In this document: positions 1 through 7,760 of the stretch, piece by piece
Numbering within the stretch: the first letter of the stretch is position 1
Layout of the letters: each line of letters begins with the position of its first letter
Notes under the pieces: model-generated
Told to the model about the DNA's origin: nothing
Databases searched by the model: none
The model's input: only the letters and a program-made list of their open reading frames with translations
Position numbers and translations under genes: made by a program
NCBI GenBank assembly: GCA_020630355.1
Contig: JAHDBO010000054.1
Span: forward strand, 1 to 9,981
DNA from: Saprospiraceae bacterium
GTDB taxonomy: Bacteria; Bacteroidota; Bacteroidia; Chitinophagales; Saprospiraceae
DNA length: 9,981 bases
Direction: 5' to 3'

Positions 1-101
1 TGAATAAAAAATCTGCTTGGTCAAAAAAGGAACTTATTTTTGTCCTAGCACTTACTAGACATTATTCTATGTTCGATTTTGGTAAAAAAAGTAGGGTATA
101 A
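1..101 (+). other. Tail of an open reading frame entering from the left edge (possible gene remnant)
   Basis: The frame whose codons start at position 3 is open from the edge to a TAA at 99-101 and encodes 32 residues beginning NKKSAWSKKEL and ending DFGKKSRV. The first two bases of the window are TG, so if the unseen preceding base is A, G or T this could be the start codon of a very short ORF, and MNKKS would be a plausible N-terminus. Otherwise it is the C-terminal end of a longer upstream gene. The lysine-rich W-S-K-K-E-L-I run followed by a hydrophobic segment vaguely resembles the N-termini of some HNH-type nucleases, but this is too short to assign. It may be a broken gene or a chance ORF in AT-rich DNA. 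Confidence 0.2.
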
Positions 102-382
102 AAAGATGATTTTCAATCTAATATCTAAAGACTAATTACTAAAATCTACTATAATGTTGAAAAAAATTCTGGGCAACAATGTTTAATTACGAATGGTAAG
201 TTTCATCAGTACATCAATACCAGTAAAAACTATCAGATGAAATTATAGATTTTCTCAACTTAAAACCCTAAATGGGTCAAGCGTTCTTTTAGGTATACCA
301 ACAAAAAAAACACATAGATTTTAACACGATCAAACTTTATGCTTGATTTCAGGCTTTTAGAATAAAGACTCTTAAGGTTTAT

Positions 383-413
383 TTTGCTGTTATCGTGCTA
401 CATTGTATCGTTT
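383..413 (+). promoter_or_regulatory. Tentative Bacteroidota-type promoter for the tamB operon
   Basis: TTTG at 383-386 is followed after 19 bases by TATCGTTT at 406-413. The Bacteroidota housekeeping consensus is TTG/TTTG near -33 and TAnnTTTG near -7. The upstream element matches fully and the downstream one matches at four of six defined positions, with acceptable spacing. It would give a leader of roughly 55-60 bases before the tamB ATG. Better -7 look-alikes at 68-75, 152-159 and 338-345 lack a correctly spaced -33 element. In DNA this AT-rich a partial match can arise by chance. Confidence 0.2.
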
Positions 414-466
414 TCTGCCTGTTCTCTCGAACAAAACCGTCATAGTTTTAACCCATTTGTAAATAC

Positions 467-473
467 GAAGAGA
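467..473 (+). promoter_or_regulatory. Shine-Dalgarno-like site of tamB
   Basis: GAAGAGA lies four bases before the ATG at 478. It is purine-rich but only partly complementary to the anti-Shine-Dalgarno sequence. With the in-frame stop at 460-462 it supports this start. Confidence 0.35.
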
Positions 474-477
474 TTAT

Positions 478-3400
478 ATGGTTTTTTTAAAAAAGTTATT
501 CAGGTACATTTTGTTGTTTTTGTTATTTGTAATAGCTCTTTTTTTAGTGGTTTGGACGGCGATCCAGTTCCCATCGGTACAAAATGGCTTGATTCATAAA
601 GTCACCAAGGAGCTTTCCAAAACGTTGGATACCAAAGTTAGCATCGGAAAGGTTGATATAGATTTTTTCAAAACGGTCTCACTAGAAGGTATCTACATTG
701 AAGACAAACAGCAAGACACGCTTCTCTATGCGAAAGAGCTCAAAGTAGATATTGGTTTCTTTTCCCTTTTTCAGCAAGCGATCTATCTTGATGATGTATC
801 GCTGGAAAAGGCAAAACTTCGGCTTTCCCGTAGTAAAGTGGATAGTGTTTTCAATTATAACTTTATACTGGATGCCTTTGCGAGCAGCCCCGACACAGAG
901 CAGGATACAAATGCTGCTAACTGGAAATTCAGTCTGAATGATGTGTCCTTGAAAGAGGTAGATTTTCATTTTGACGACCAGTATGCTGGTATGAATATCA
1001 ATACGTTGTTAGACGATCTCCGAATAGAACTGAACGAGTTAGACTTGTCTAATCAGTTGCTCGACTTGGATGTTGTTCGTTTGGCAAATACGGAAGTTGA
1101 CATCTATTTGGGCGAGGCTTCACCCGATTATACCCCACTCGAAAAGGAACAAGATACAAAAATCAAAGGTTCGCAAACCATTCCTTTTCCCTACACTGGT
1201 TGGGATATAAAGCTCGCCACGCTTCAATTCTCCGATACCAAATTCCATTTTAATGATATGGGAGCGGTCGCATCAAGCAGTTCTTTTAATGACCAAGATA
1301 TTGACCTGGACATCCACAGTCTTAAATGCGGAGATTTTAATTGGGGTTCTAGTGACATTAGTATTGAAATTATGGAAATCAAACTAGAGGAACAAAGTGG
1401 CTTCACAGTGGACGATTTCAAGACCCAGTTAACACTTACAGAGCAACGAGCTGTGATCGAAAGCCTGTACTTTGAGACTCCTTACAGTAAATTCAAGAAT
1501 ACCACCCACCTCGAAATGAATGTTTATAGCGATTTGATACAAAAATTCGACCGTACGCGCTTTTCCACCAAATTCAATGATTCCTATATCGGCTCTAGAG
1601 ACCTCTATTTTTTTAGAAAATTCATAGGAGACGTGCCTTTTATCAACCTCAGCAATAACAAATCTATTTATTTAGACGGACAGGCTAGTGGCACATTCAA
1701 GGCTTTGGATGTCAATTCGCTCAAAGCAGAAATACCAAATGTGATATCCTTGCACGTTGACGGAAAAATTATGGACATGACCGACCCTGAAGCGTTGCAG
1801 GCGAACCTGGAAATACATAAGCTTAATACTTCTTACCTGAAAGTATCCAATTTGTTAGAGGGCTTGTCTTTGCCTGAAGGGCTGAGCAATTTTGGGGATT
1901 TTAACATCAGTGGTCTTATCAAAGGCAAACTCAACTCGCTCCGCTTATCTGATTTCAAACTTAACACTGAAGCTAGTACAGGCTTCGAGCTTTCAGGGGA
2001 TATCAATCATTTGGTCAATAAAAAAGAACCTTTTTTCGACCTAAAAATAGAACAACTATACACCAAAGCTGACGATTTGAAAGGCTTTATCAAAAATCCT
2101 CTTCCGTCCATGCTGGACACACTCGGTCACATCAAATACGAGGGCAAGTTTAAAGGTACGACAAGAGATTTTGAATTGGTCGGTCGCTTGGACACAGCGC
2201 TGGGGGCATTGGATTCAGATATAGCGATGGTTTTTGACCAAGATTATGCTTCTGCAGAATATGACGGGAACTTTGAATTGCAAGACTTTTTGCTCGGAAG
2301 ATTACTAGGGGATAGCCTTCAGTTGGACAGGGTCAGCCTAAGGGCAAATGTCAAAGGACAGGGCTTTTCTATTAGTACTTTAGATGCGAATATGGATGTT
2401 CGAGTAGAGTCGCTCGACTATGCAGAATATGAATATAAGGATATAATGATAAACGGCACCTTGAATCGAGGTGTTTTCAACGGTGCGCTAAGCATCAAAG
2501 ATGAGAATGTAAGCCTTGACTTTGAAGGAACGGCCAGTTTCAATGAGCAAAACCCGATATATAACTTCGATATGCAGTTGGATACGCTCAATCTCGCTGC
2601 ACTCAATATGACGGGGGAAAACCTATCCATTAGTGCAACAATGGACATGAACTTTAAAGGTAGAAAAATTAATGATTTTGAGGGAAGGGCCCATTTGGCA
2701 AATATTTCTATAAGCAATGGAGAACGCTATTTTCATGAAGATTCTCTGACCCTCGCAGCTGTTTTGAAAGCCTCGGGTCAAAGGCAGCTTAGCTTGTCGT
2801 CTTCGTTTTTAGGGGGGACAATAGAGGGGGATTATGATCTAGAAGAATTGCCAACGCTTATAACAGCCTATCTCAACGAATATTTCCCATTGGAAAAATT
2901 GGTTGGCAACAAGAAAAGCTACGTCGATTTCCAAGAAATTGACAAGCCACAGCAATTTGAACTGGAATTCAGGTTAATGAATGCGAAGCCAATTGCGCTC
3001 TTCTCCCCACAGTTGGAATATCTTGAAACAGCAGTACTGAGCGGGAAATTCGATTCGATGGAAAAAGAACTGGATTTAAAAATGAACATAGAAAAATTGC
3101 TTATAAATGACATGAAAGTAGAAGCGGTCAATCTATCATTGGTCGGAGATGCCAAGTCCTTGAGAAACAGTCTATCTGTCCGTGATTTTGCCGTCAATGA
3201 TAAGGTGAATATTCCGAGCATACTGCTGCGTGCTGATATGCTCAATGATAGCATGTACACTTCTTTGAAAGTGAAAAATGATACGATTGCCAACCTTCTT
3301 GATTTGAAGGCAGTTGTCTATGACACACCTGAATCCTATAGATTAGAGCTAGACAGAGATTTGACAGTGAATGATAATAAGTGGGAAATTGATGAGGCAA

Positions 3401-5448
3401 ACCAACTAAGTTTTAAAAAAAACGCACTTCATATCGATCAATTGACTATCAGTCAAGAAGCACAATCGCTGCAAATACAGAGCATTGCCGATATTGGTGA
3501 AAGCAAAATGTCCCCAATCCAGATTGTTTTCAATGACTTTCAAATCAATGACATTACTAAACTAGCTAGTTTGGAGAATGTCAATCTAAACGGGATCGTC
3601 AATGGAAAAGTAGTAGTAAAAGATCCGCTAGAAAATCTACACTACACCGCAGTGATAAAAATCCCTAACCTTATCCTAAACGAGGAGCCTGTCGGTGAAT
3701 TGGCGATTGACATCGCTCAAGAGAACCAATCGCAAATCATTGATATCAACATCGGGCTGCAAGGACGGAACAATGATATAAAAGCTCTAGGCGAATACAA
3801 CATTAGCTCAGGGGCAGTAGCTTTGAAAGTGGACATTCCCAAACTAGAAATGCGGTTGATCGATCCATTTTTGCCTGGATTGATTAGTAAAAGTAAGGGG
3901 ACTATAAATGCTGTGGTCGACATAGGAGGCAGTACCCAAAAACCCCTTATTGACGGTACTATCCAACTGGACAGGGCCAGTACTAAAATTGATTTTACAC
4001 AAGCCCGCTATACGGTAAGGGAAGGCATGGTAAAACTGAACAATCAAACTATTGACCTAGGTTCAATGGTTCTAGAAGATACAAGAGGGGATGAGGCAGT
4101 CGTCAGCGGAAGGATCAAGCATGATTTTTTTGATAAATTAACTCTGGATATTAGGCTTAGAACCAATCGCTTCACTTTTCTGAATACGGAATCGAAAGAC
4201 AACGAACTTTTTTATGGCAAACTTTTTTTGAAAGCTACTGCAACTGTCAAGGGACCAGTTGATTTGCCAAAAATCGAAGTGTATGCCACTACCCTGGAAA
4301 ATGCTGAACTTAACGTATCCGCCTTTGGAGGAGAAGAACGTTTTACAGAAGAGAAGTATATCATTTTTGGTAACCCCAACACTCTTCGGCAGGATACGGT
4401 TTCTCAAGACCTCAACTTGTACGAGGTGGAATCTTCTCTAGCTGCAGAAGTCAACCTGAACCTTGAACTTTCAGAGAAAGCAATTTTTAGGGTTATCGTT
4501 GACCCAGTGACGGGGGATTTGTTGGAATGTCGAGGGACCTCCGACATGATTGTAAACTTGAAGCCGTCGGGGACTATAGATATGTTTGGCACCTATGTCG
4601 TTGATTCCGGTAAATACCGTTTTTCGTATACGGATTTGGTGAAACGTGATTTTGAGCTGGTGAAAGGAAGTACGGTTACTTTTAATGGCGACCCACTGGA
4701 TGCCCGATTTGACGTTACAGCGAAATATAGCACTGAGGCGACTCCTTATGACTTGGTAGGTAGTCAAACGACTTTGTCCGACCAAGAAATTGCCTTCGCA
4801 CAAAGACGCCAGCAAGTAGACGTTCTCTTGGGTATTGCGGGCAATATTGCTGAACCCAGAATGAAATTCAATTTAGAGTTCCCTGAGTCTGAGACAAGTG
4901 TTATAAATAGTGAAATCCAGCGCAAACTGGTTGAGTTGCGCAATAACCAAACAGAAATGAACAAGCAGGTGTTTGGTTTGATTTTATTCAATGGTTTTAT
5001 ATCATCAGGCAGGTCGACCAATATCAGCGATGCTGGCGAATCCATCGTGTATGGAAGCATGAGCCGGTTTGTGTCCAAACAACTCAATCAACTTGCAGAC
5101 AAGTACATCTCGGGAGTGGAGGTGAATTTTGATTTGAATTCTTATAAATCACAGTATGCCAACCAAGGATCTGGCGCAACTATAACAGAGCTAGGGGTAG
5201 GTGTCACCAAACAGTTCAGCGATAGGTTGAGTCTGCAAGCAGGGGGCAACGTCGAAGTGAACAGCACTTCAAATACGACTGGTTTTTCTCAGGTGGCAGG
5301 CAATTTTGTACTGAATTATAAATTGTCCCCTACTGGTCCCTACATATTGAAAGTATTTAGAAAAAGCGACTTTGATGTTTTGAACGAGGAGAACTCTGTT
5401 AAAACGGGGGTTGGTATTTCAGTATCAAAATCATTTGGAAAACAATAA
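478..5448 (+). CDS. tamB: TamB-family translocation/assembly module protein (DUF490 C-terminal domain)
   Basis: This 1656-residue protein is predicted to be anchored in the inner membrane and to span the periplasm as an elongated beta-rich groove. In proteobacteria TamB partners an outer-membrane Omp85 protein and affects outer-membrane protein assembly and phospholipid transport. Residues about 5-30 are a positively flanked hydrophobic anchor (LKKLFRY, then a long Leu/Val/Phe run). Residues about 35-125 form an AsmA-like module, followed by about 1000 residues of alternating short strands. The TamB/DUF490 domain begins near residue 1140. Its signature lies at about 1366-1410: G-T-Y-V-V-D-S-G-K-Y-R-F, then F-E-L-V-K-G-S and F-N-G-D-P. 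The last ~120 residues look like amphipathic barrel strands. An in-frame TAA at 460 makes ATG 478 the first ATG, preceded by the purine-rich GAAGAGA at 467-473. It is longer than E. coli TamB (about 1260 residues), as is usual in Bacteroidota. It overlaps the next gene by one base. Confidence 0.93.
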   Translation: MVFLKKLFRYILLFLLFVIALFLVVWTAIQFPSVQNGLIHKVTKELSKTLDTKVSIGKVDIDFFKTVSLEGIYIEDKQQDTLLYAKELKVDIGFFSLFQQAIYLDDVSLEKAKLRLSRSKVDSVFNYNFILDAFASSPDTEQDTNAANWKFSLNDVSLKEVDFHFDDQYAGMNINTLLDDLRIELNELDLSNQLLDLDVVRLANTEVDIYLGEASPDYTPLEKEQDTKIKGSQTIPFPYTGWDIKLATLQFSDTKFHFNDMGAVASSSSFNDQDIDLDIHSLKCGDFNWGSSDISIEIMEIKLEEQSGFTVDDFKTQLTLTEQRAVIESLYFETPYSKFKNTTHLEMNVYSDLIQKFDRTRFSTKFNDSYIGSRDLYFFRKFIGDVPFINLSNNKSIYLDGQASGTFKALDVNSLKAEIPNVISLHVDGKIMDMTDPEALQANLEIHKLNTSYLKVSNLLEGLSLPEGLSNFGDFNISGLIKGKLNSLRLSDFKLNTEASTGFELSGDINHLVNKKEPFFDLKIEQLYTKADDLKGFIKNPLPSMLDTLGHIKYEGKFKGTTRDFELVGRLDTALGALDSDIAMVFDQDYASAEYDGNFELQDFLLGRLLGDSLQLDRVSLRANVKGQGFSISTLDANMDVRVESLDYAEYEYKDIMINGTLNRGVFNGALSIKDENVSLDFEGTASFNEQNPIYNFDMQLDTLNLAALNMTGENLSISATMDMNFKGRKINDFEGRAHLANISISNGERYFHEDSLTLAAVLKASGQRQLSLSSSFLGGTIEGDYDLEELPTLITAYLNEYFPLEKLVGNKKSYVDFQEIDKPQQFELEFRLMNAKPIALFSPQLEYLETAVLSGKFDSMEKELDLKMNIEKLLINDMKVEAVNLSLVGDAKSLRNSLSVRDFAVNDKVNIPSILLRADMLNDSMYTSLKVKNDTIANLLDLKAVVYDTPESYRLELDRDLTVNDNKWEIDEANQLSFKKNALHIDQLTISQEAQSLQIQSIADIGESKMSPIQIVFNDFQINDITKLASLENVNLNGIVNGKVVVKDPLENLHYTAVIKIPNLILNEEPVGELAIDIAQENQSQIIDINIGLQGRNNDIKALGEYNISSGAVALKVDIPKLEMRLIDPFLPGLISKSKGTINAVVDIGGSTQKPLIDGTIQLDRASTKIDFTQARYTVREGMVKLNNQTIDLGSMVLEDTRGDEAVVSGRIKHDFFDKLTLDIRLRTNRFTFLNTESKDNELFYGKLFLKATATVKGPVDLPKIEVYATTLENAELNVSAFGGEERFTEEKYIIFGNPNTLRQDTVSQDLNLYEVESSLAAEVNLNLELSEKAIFRVIVDPVTGDLLECRGTSDMIVNLKPSGTIDMFGTYVVDSGKYRFSYTDLVKRDFELVKGSTVTFNGDPLDARFDVTAKYSTEATPYDLVGSQTTLSDQEIAFAQRRQQVDVLLGIAGNIAEPRMKFNLEFPESETSVINSEIQRKLVELRNNQTEMNKQVFGLILFNGFISSGRSTNISDAGESIVYGSMSRFVSKQLNQLADKYISGVEVNFDLNSYKSQYANQGSGATITELGVGVTKQFSDRLSLQAGGNVEVNSTSNTTGFSQVAGNFVLNYKLSPTGPYILKVFRKSDFDVLNEENSVKTGVGISVSKSFGKQ

Positions 5449-7748
5449 TGACAAAACGGTATAACATATTATTATTACTAGTAGGTATTGGAGTTTTTTG
5501 TGGATGCAACATCACCAAAAATCTTGATGACGGAGAGCTGCTCATCACGAAAACCACGATAGAATTTGAAAATCCCAAGGAAATAAGAAATGAAAAAAAA
5601 TTCAAATCTGAATTGACCAATACAGTTAAGCCACAGCCCAGTTCTGGCGGTCTGAATCTCAGTACATGGTTGTACCAGTGGGGCGAAACTTCTAAAAAAG
5701 AAAAGGGAATCAGGAAATGGTTGCAGCGCAACTTAGGCAAGGCCCCCGCCTTGTATGATGCACAGGCTCAGTCCCGCAATCGGATGAGGTTGAAAACACT
5801 GCTCAAAGACAATGGTTTTTTTCGCTCGGATGTGGAAATAGACACGACCGTCAATGGCAAAGAAATCGAGATGAAGTATTTTTTGAGGACTTATGGGCAG
5901 TATAGGATAAGGGAAATCTATCTTCCAGACGATTCAACTAATATAGGTCGTCTGGTACATGAAAACAAGGGGGAGAGCCTTTTAGTGAGAGGGGACTTTT
6001 ATAATGAGCCACTCCTTGCCAAAGAGCGCAGGCGAATCAACGATTTGGCACTCAAAGCGGGTTATCTGCAATTCAATGAAAACTTTGTTTACTATTTTTT
6101 GGATACTATCGTTGGAAACTACAATGCAGACCTTTATATCAGGGTGAAACCTCCAGAAAATAGTGGGGATCATGTCCAGTTCAAGTTAGGTAAGACGACC
6201 GTATTCCCGAACTACAACTTAACCGAACCTGTGAATACTCAACAACTGGACACCGTATATTATTCACCTGAAATGAAGGTGGTGGAGAGTCAACACTTAA
6301 TAGCTCATAAGGTACTCGATAGGATGATTTTGCAAAGTGAGGGCGAGATTGTCAAAAAAGAAAGACAGGATATTTCAGTCAACCATCTGTTGGACTTAGG
6401 GGTCTTCAAATTTGTCAATCTAAAGTACCAACAGAAAGGAGACTCTCTGAATCCAGTATTGGACAGGATATTTTACCTGACACCTGACTTCAATCAAAAA
6501 GTCTCCGCTGACCTTGAGCTTAACAATCGGTCTGGTGGATTTTATGGCACGGCAGTGTCTGCCAACTATCGGCATCTTAACTTATTCAAAAAAGCTGTTC
6601 AGTTCAATACGAATTTATCCCTAGGGGTAGAAACTCAGATAGGCAACAATTTGGCGTTCATCAATACATTCGATATCGGCTTTGAGGCCGGTTTTTCGAT
6701 TCCAAGGTTTATCGTTCCTTTTAAGGTGAAGCGGTACTCTGGGCGACACGTCCCTCGCACTAGTCTGACAATCGGTAATAATTTCCAAAGGAGGAGTGGT
6801 CTTTTCACGCTTAACTCGACGAATGTGAAGTTTGGCTATCAATGGTTGGAAACTTCTGAAAAACAACACACGCTCTATCCTATTAGCCTCAATCGAGTAC
6901 AGACCCTTCAGGTATCCGAACGATTTGATAGTCTGCTCAATGTACAAAAAAGACTTAAAGAAAGCTTCCAGAACAGGTTGATAGCTGGTCTGGACTATTC
7001 TTACGTGCTTACTAAGCAAGATACGGATCCTAGATTGTACTTCAGGGGCAATATCCGCACCTCTGGCAATTTGCTGCAATTGGCAGACGAGGTGTTCGGT
7101 CTACCTAAAGATGAAGAGGGCAGGGCAGAGCTTTTCACAATGCCCTATGCTCAGTTTACTTCGGTTGAGCTGGATCTGAGAACTTACAAAAGTTTTGGAA
7201 ACAATCTTCTGGCGCTTCGTTTTTCACCAGCCCTAGGTGTTGCTTACGGTAATTCAGATGTTCTTCCATTCATTGAGCAGTTTTTTGTCGGTGGCGCCAA
7301 CAGTCTAAGGGCTTTTAGGTTGCGAGGAATTGGACCAGGCTCTTTCGCTAGGGAGTCAGCGCCAGAAGTTGGGGTAGAACGGCAAGCAATCGACCAGACG
7401 GGAGATATCAAGCTAGAGATGAGTGTGGAATATCGCTTCGGGATATGGCAGTATTTCAAAGGTGCTTTTTTTGTGGATGCTGGCAACGTATGGTTGATGA
7501 ACAATTCGGAAGGACTGAATGTGGATTTCAGGTTTGATAGGTTTTACAAACAGATAGCCATTGGTGCTGGAATAGGACTGCGGTTGGACATTGATTTTAT
7601 CGTGTTAAGGTTGGACATAGCCACTCCGGTCAGGAAGCCCTATTTCAATGAGGACTTTCAGTGGAGTTTTGACCGTTTTGATTTTGGTGATAACAATTGG
7701 AGAAACGAAAACCTAATTTATAATATAGCTATCGGTTATCCTTTCTAA
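5448..7748 (+). CDS. tamL: TamL: lipoprotein BamA/TamA-like outer-membrane protein (POTRA plus Omp85 barrel)
   Basis: This 766-residue protein is a predicted outer-membrane 16-stranded barrel with periplasmic POTRA domains, the expected docking partner of the TamB encoded just upstream. Residues 1-20 are a lipoprotein signal: basic start, Leu/Val core, then FCGC with Cys20 as the lipidated residue. The next residues, NITKNLDDGE, match the usual start of TamL proteins. POTRA-like segments lie at roughly 30-150, 152-238 (from YRIREIYLP) and 283-345 (VNHLLDLGVFKFVNL). The barrel runs from about 355 to the end. It carries the Omp85 barrel signature as GGANSLRAFRLRGIGPGSF at 615-633, with Arg621 in the place of the conserved VRGF/Y arginine. 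The chain ends in Phe766, the aromatic C-terminus expected of an outer-membrane barrel. The start codon shares its A with the tamB stop (TAATG), which suggests translational coupling. In proteobacteria TamA is not lipidated; the lipidated form is typical of Bacteroidota/Chlorobi. A general BamA-type role cannot be excluded from sequence alone, but the tamB linkage favours TamL. Confidence 0.92.
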   Translation: MTKRYNILLLLVGIGVFCGCNITKNLDDGELLITKTTIEFENPKEIRNEKKFKSELTNTVKPQPSSGGLNLSTWLYQWGETSKKEKGIRKWLQRNLGKAPALYDAQAQSRNRMRLKTLLKDNGFFRSDVEIDTTVNGKEIEMKYFLRTYGQYRIREIYLPDDSTNIGRLVHENKGESLLVRGDFYNEPLLAKERRRINDLALKAGYLQFNENFVYYFLDTIVGNYNADLYIRVKPPENSGDHVQFKLGKTTVFPNYNLTEPVNTQQLDTVYYSPEMKVVESQHLIAHKVLDRMILQSEGEIVKKERQDISVNHLLDLGVFKFVNLKYQQKGDSLNPVLDRIFYLTPDFNQKVSADLELNNRSGGFYGTAVSANYRHLNLFKKAVQFNTNLSLGVETQIGNNLAFINTFDIGFEAGFSIPRFIVPFKVKRYSGRHVPRTSLTIGNNFQRRSGLFTLNSTNVKFGYQWLETSEKQHTLYPISLNRVQTLQVSERFDSLLNVQKRLKESFQNRLIAGLDYSYVLTKQDTDPRLYFRGNIRTSGNLLQLADEVFGLPKDEEGRAELFTMPYAQFTSVELDLRTYKSFGNNLLALRFSPALGVAYGNSDVLPFIEQFFVGGANSLRAFRLRGIGPGSFARESAPEVGVERQAIDQTGDIKLEMSVEYRFGIWQYFKGAFFVDAGNVWLMNNSEGLNVDFRFDRFYKQIAIGAGIGLRLDIDFIVLRLDIATPVRKPYFNEDFQWSFDRFDFGDNNWRNENLIYNIAIGYPF

Positions 7749-7760
7749 AAATAAAAAGTC

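Larger units (their letters stand above)
102..477. other. AT-rich intergenic region upstream of tamB
   Basis: No gene can be supported in this stretch of about 375 bases. All three forward frames are broken by frequent stops, and the short open pieces do not join into one protein. No reading frame of useful length is seen on the reverse strand, so there is no divergent gene next to tamB in this window. The only symmetric element near the middle is a 4-base stem (ACCC/GGGT at 265-277), which is too weak to call. Base composition is clearly richer in A and T than in the genes that follow. The region presumably carries the promoter and leader of the tamB operon. Confidence 0.6.

Noticed and set aside
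22..42. CAAAAA/TTTTTG hairpin in the left intergenic DNA
   Set aside because: The stem is only A-T pairs plus one C-G and lies within the open frame that ends at 101, so it is too weak for a terminator.
265..277. ACCC-TAAAT-GGGT mini-hairpin
   Set aside because: A four-base stem with no supporting context is expected by chance.
384..599. 71-codon + strand ORF across the tamB start
   Set aside because: Most of it lies inside tamB in another frame, it has no recognisable domain, and its later part is simply the tamB anchor region read out of frame.
2919..3293. 124-codon reverse-strand ORF inside tamB
   Set aside because: It is antisense to a well-supported gene, is rich in Ser/Phe as expected from reading Glu/Lys/Leu codons backwards, and has no start signal or domain.
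4471..4815. 114-codon reverse-strand ORF inside the DUF490 part of tamB
   Set aside because: It lies opposite the conserved TamB C-terminal signature and shows no domain of its own.
6621..7079. 152-codon reverse-strand ORF inside tamL
   Set aside because: It is the longest antisense frame, but it lies wholly within the POTRA/barrel coding sequence of tamL, has no recognisable motif, and its composition is that of a shadow.
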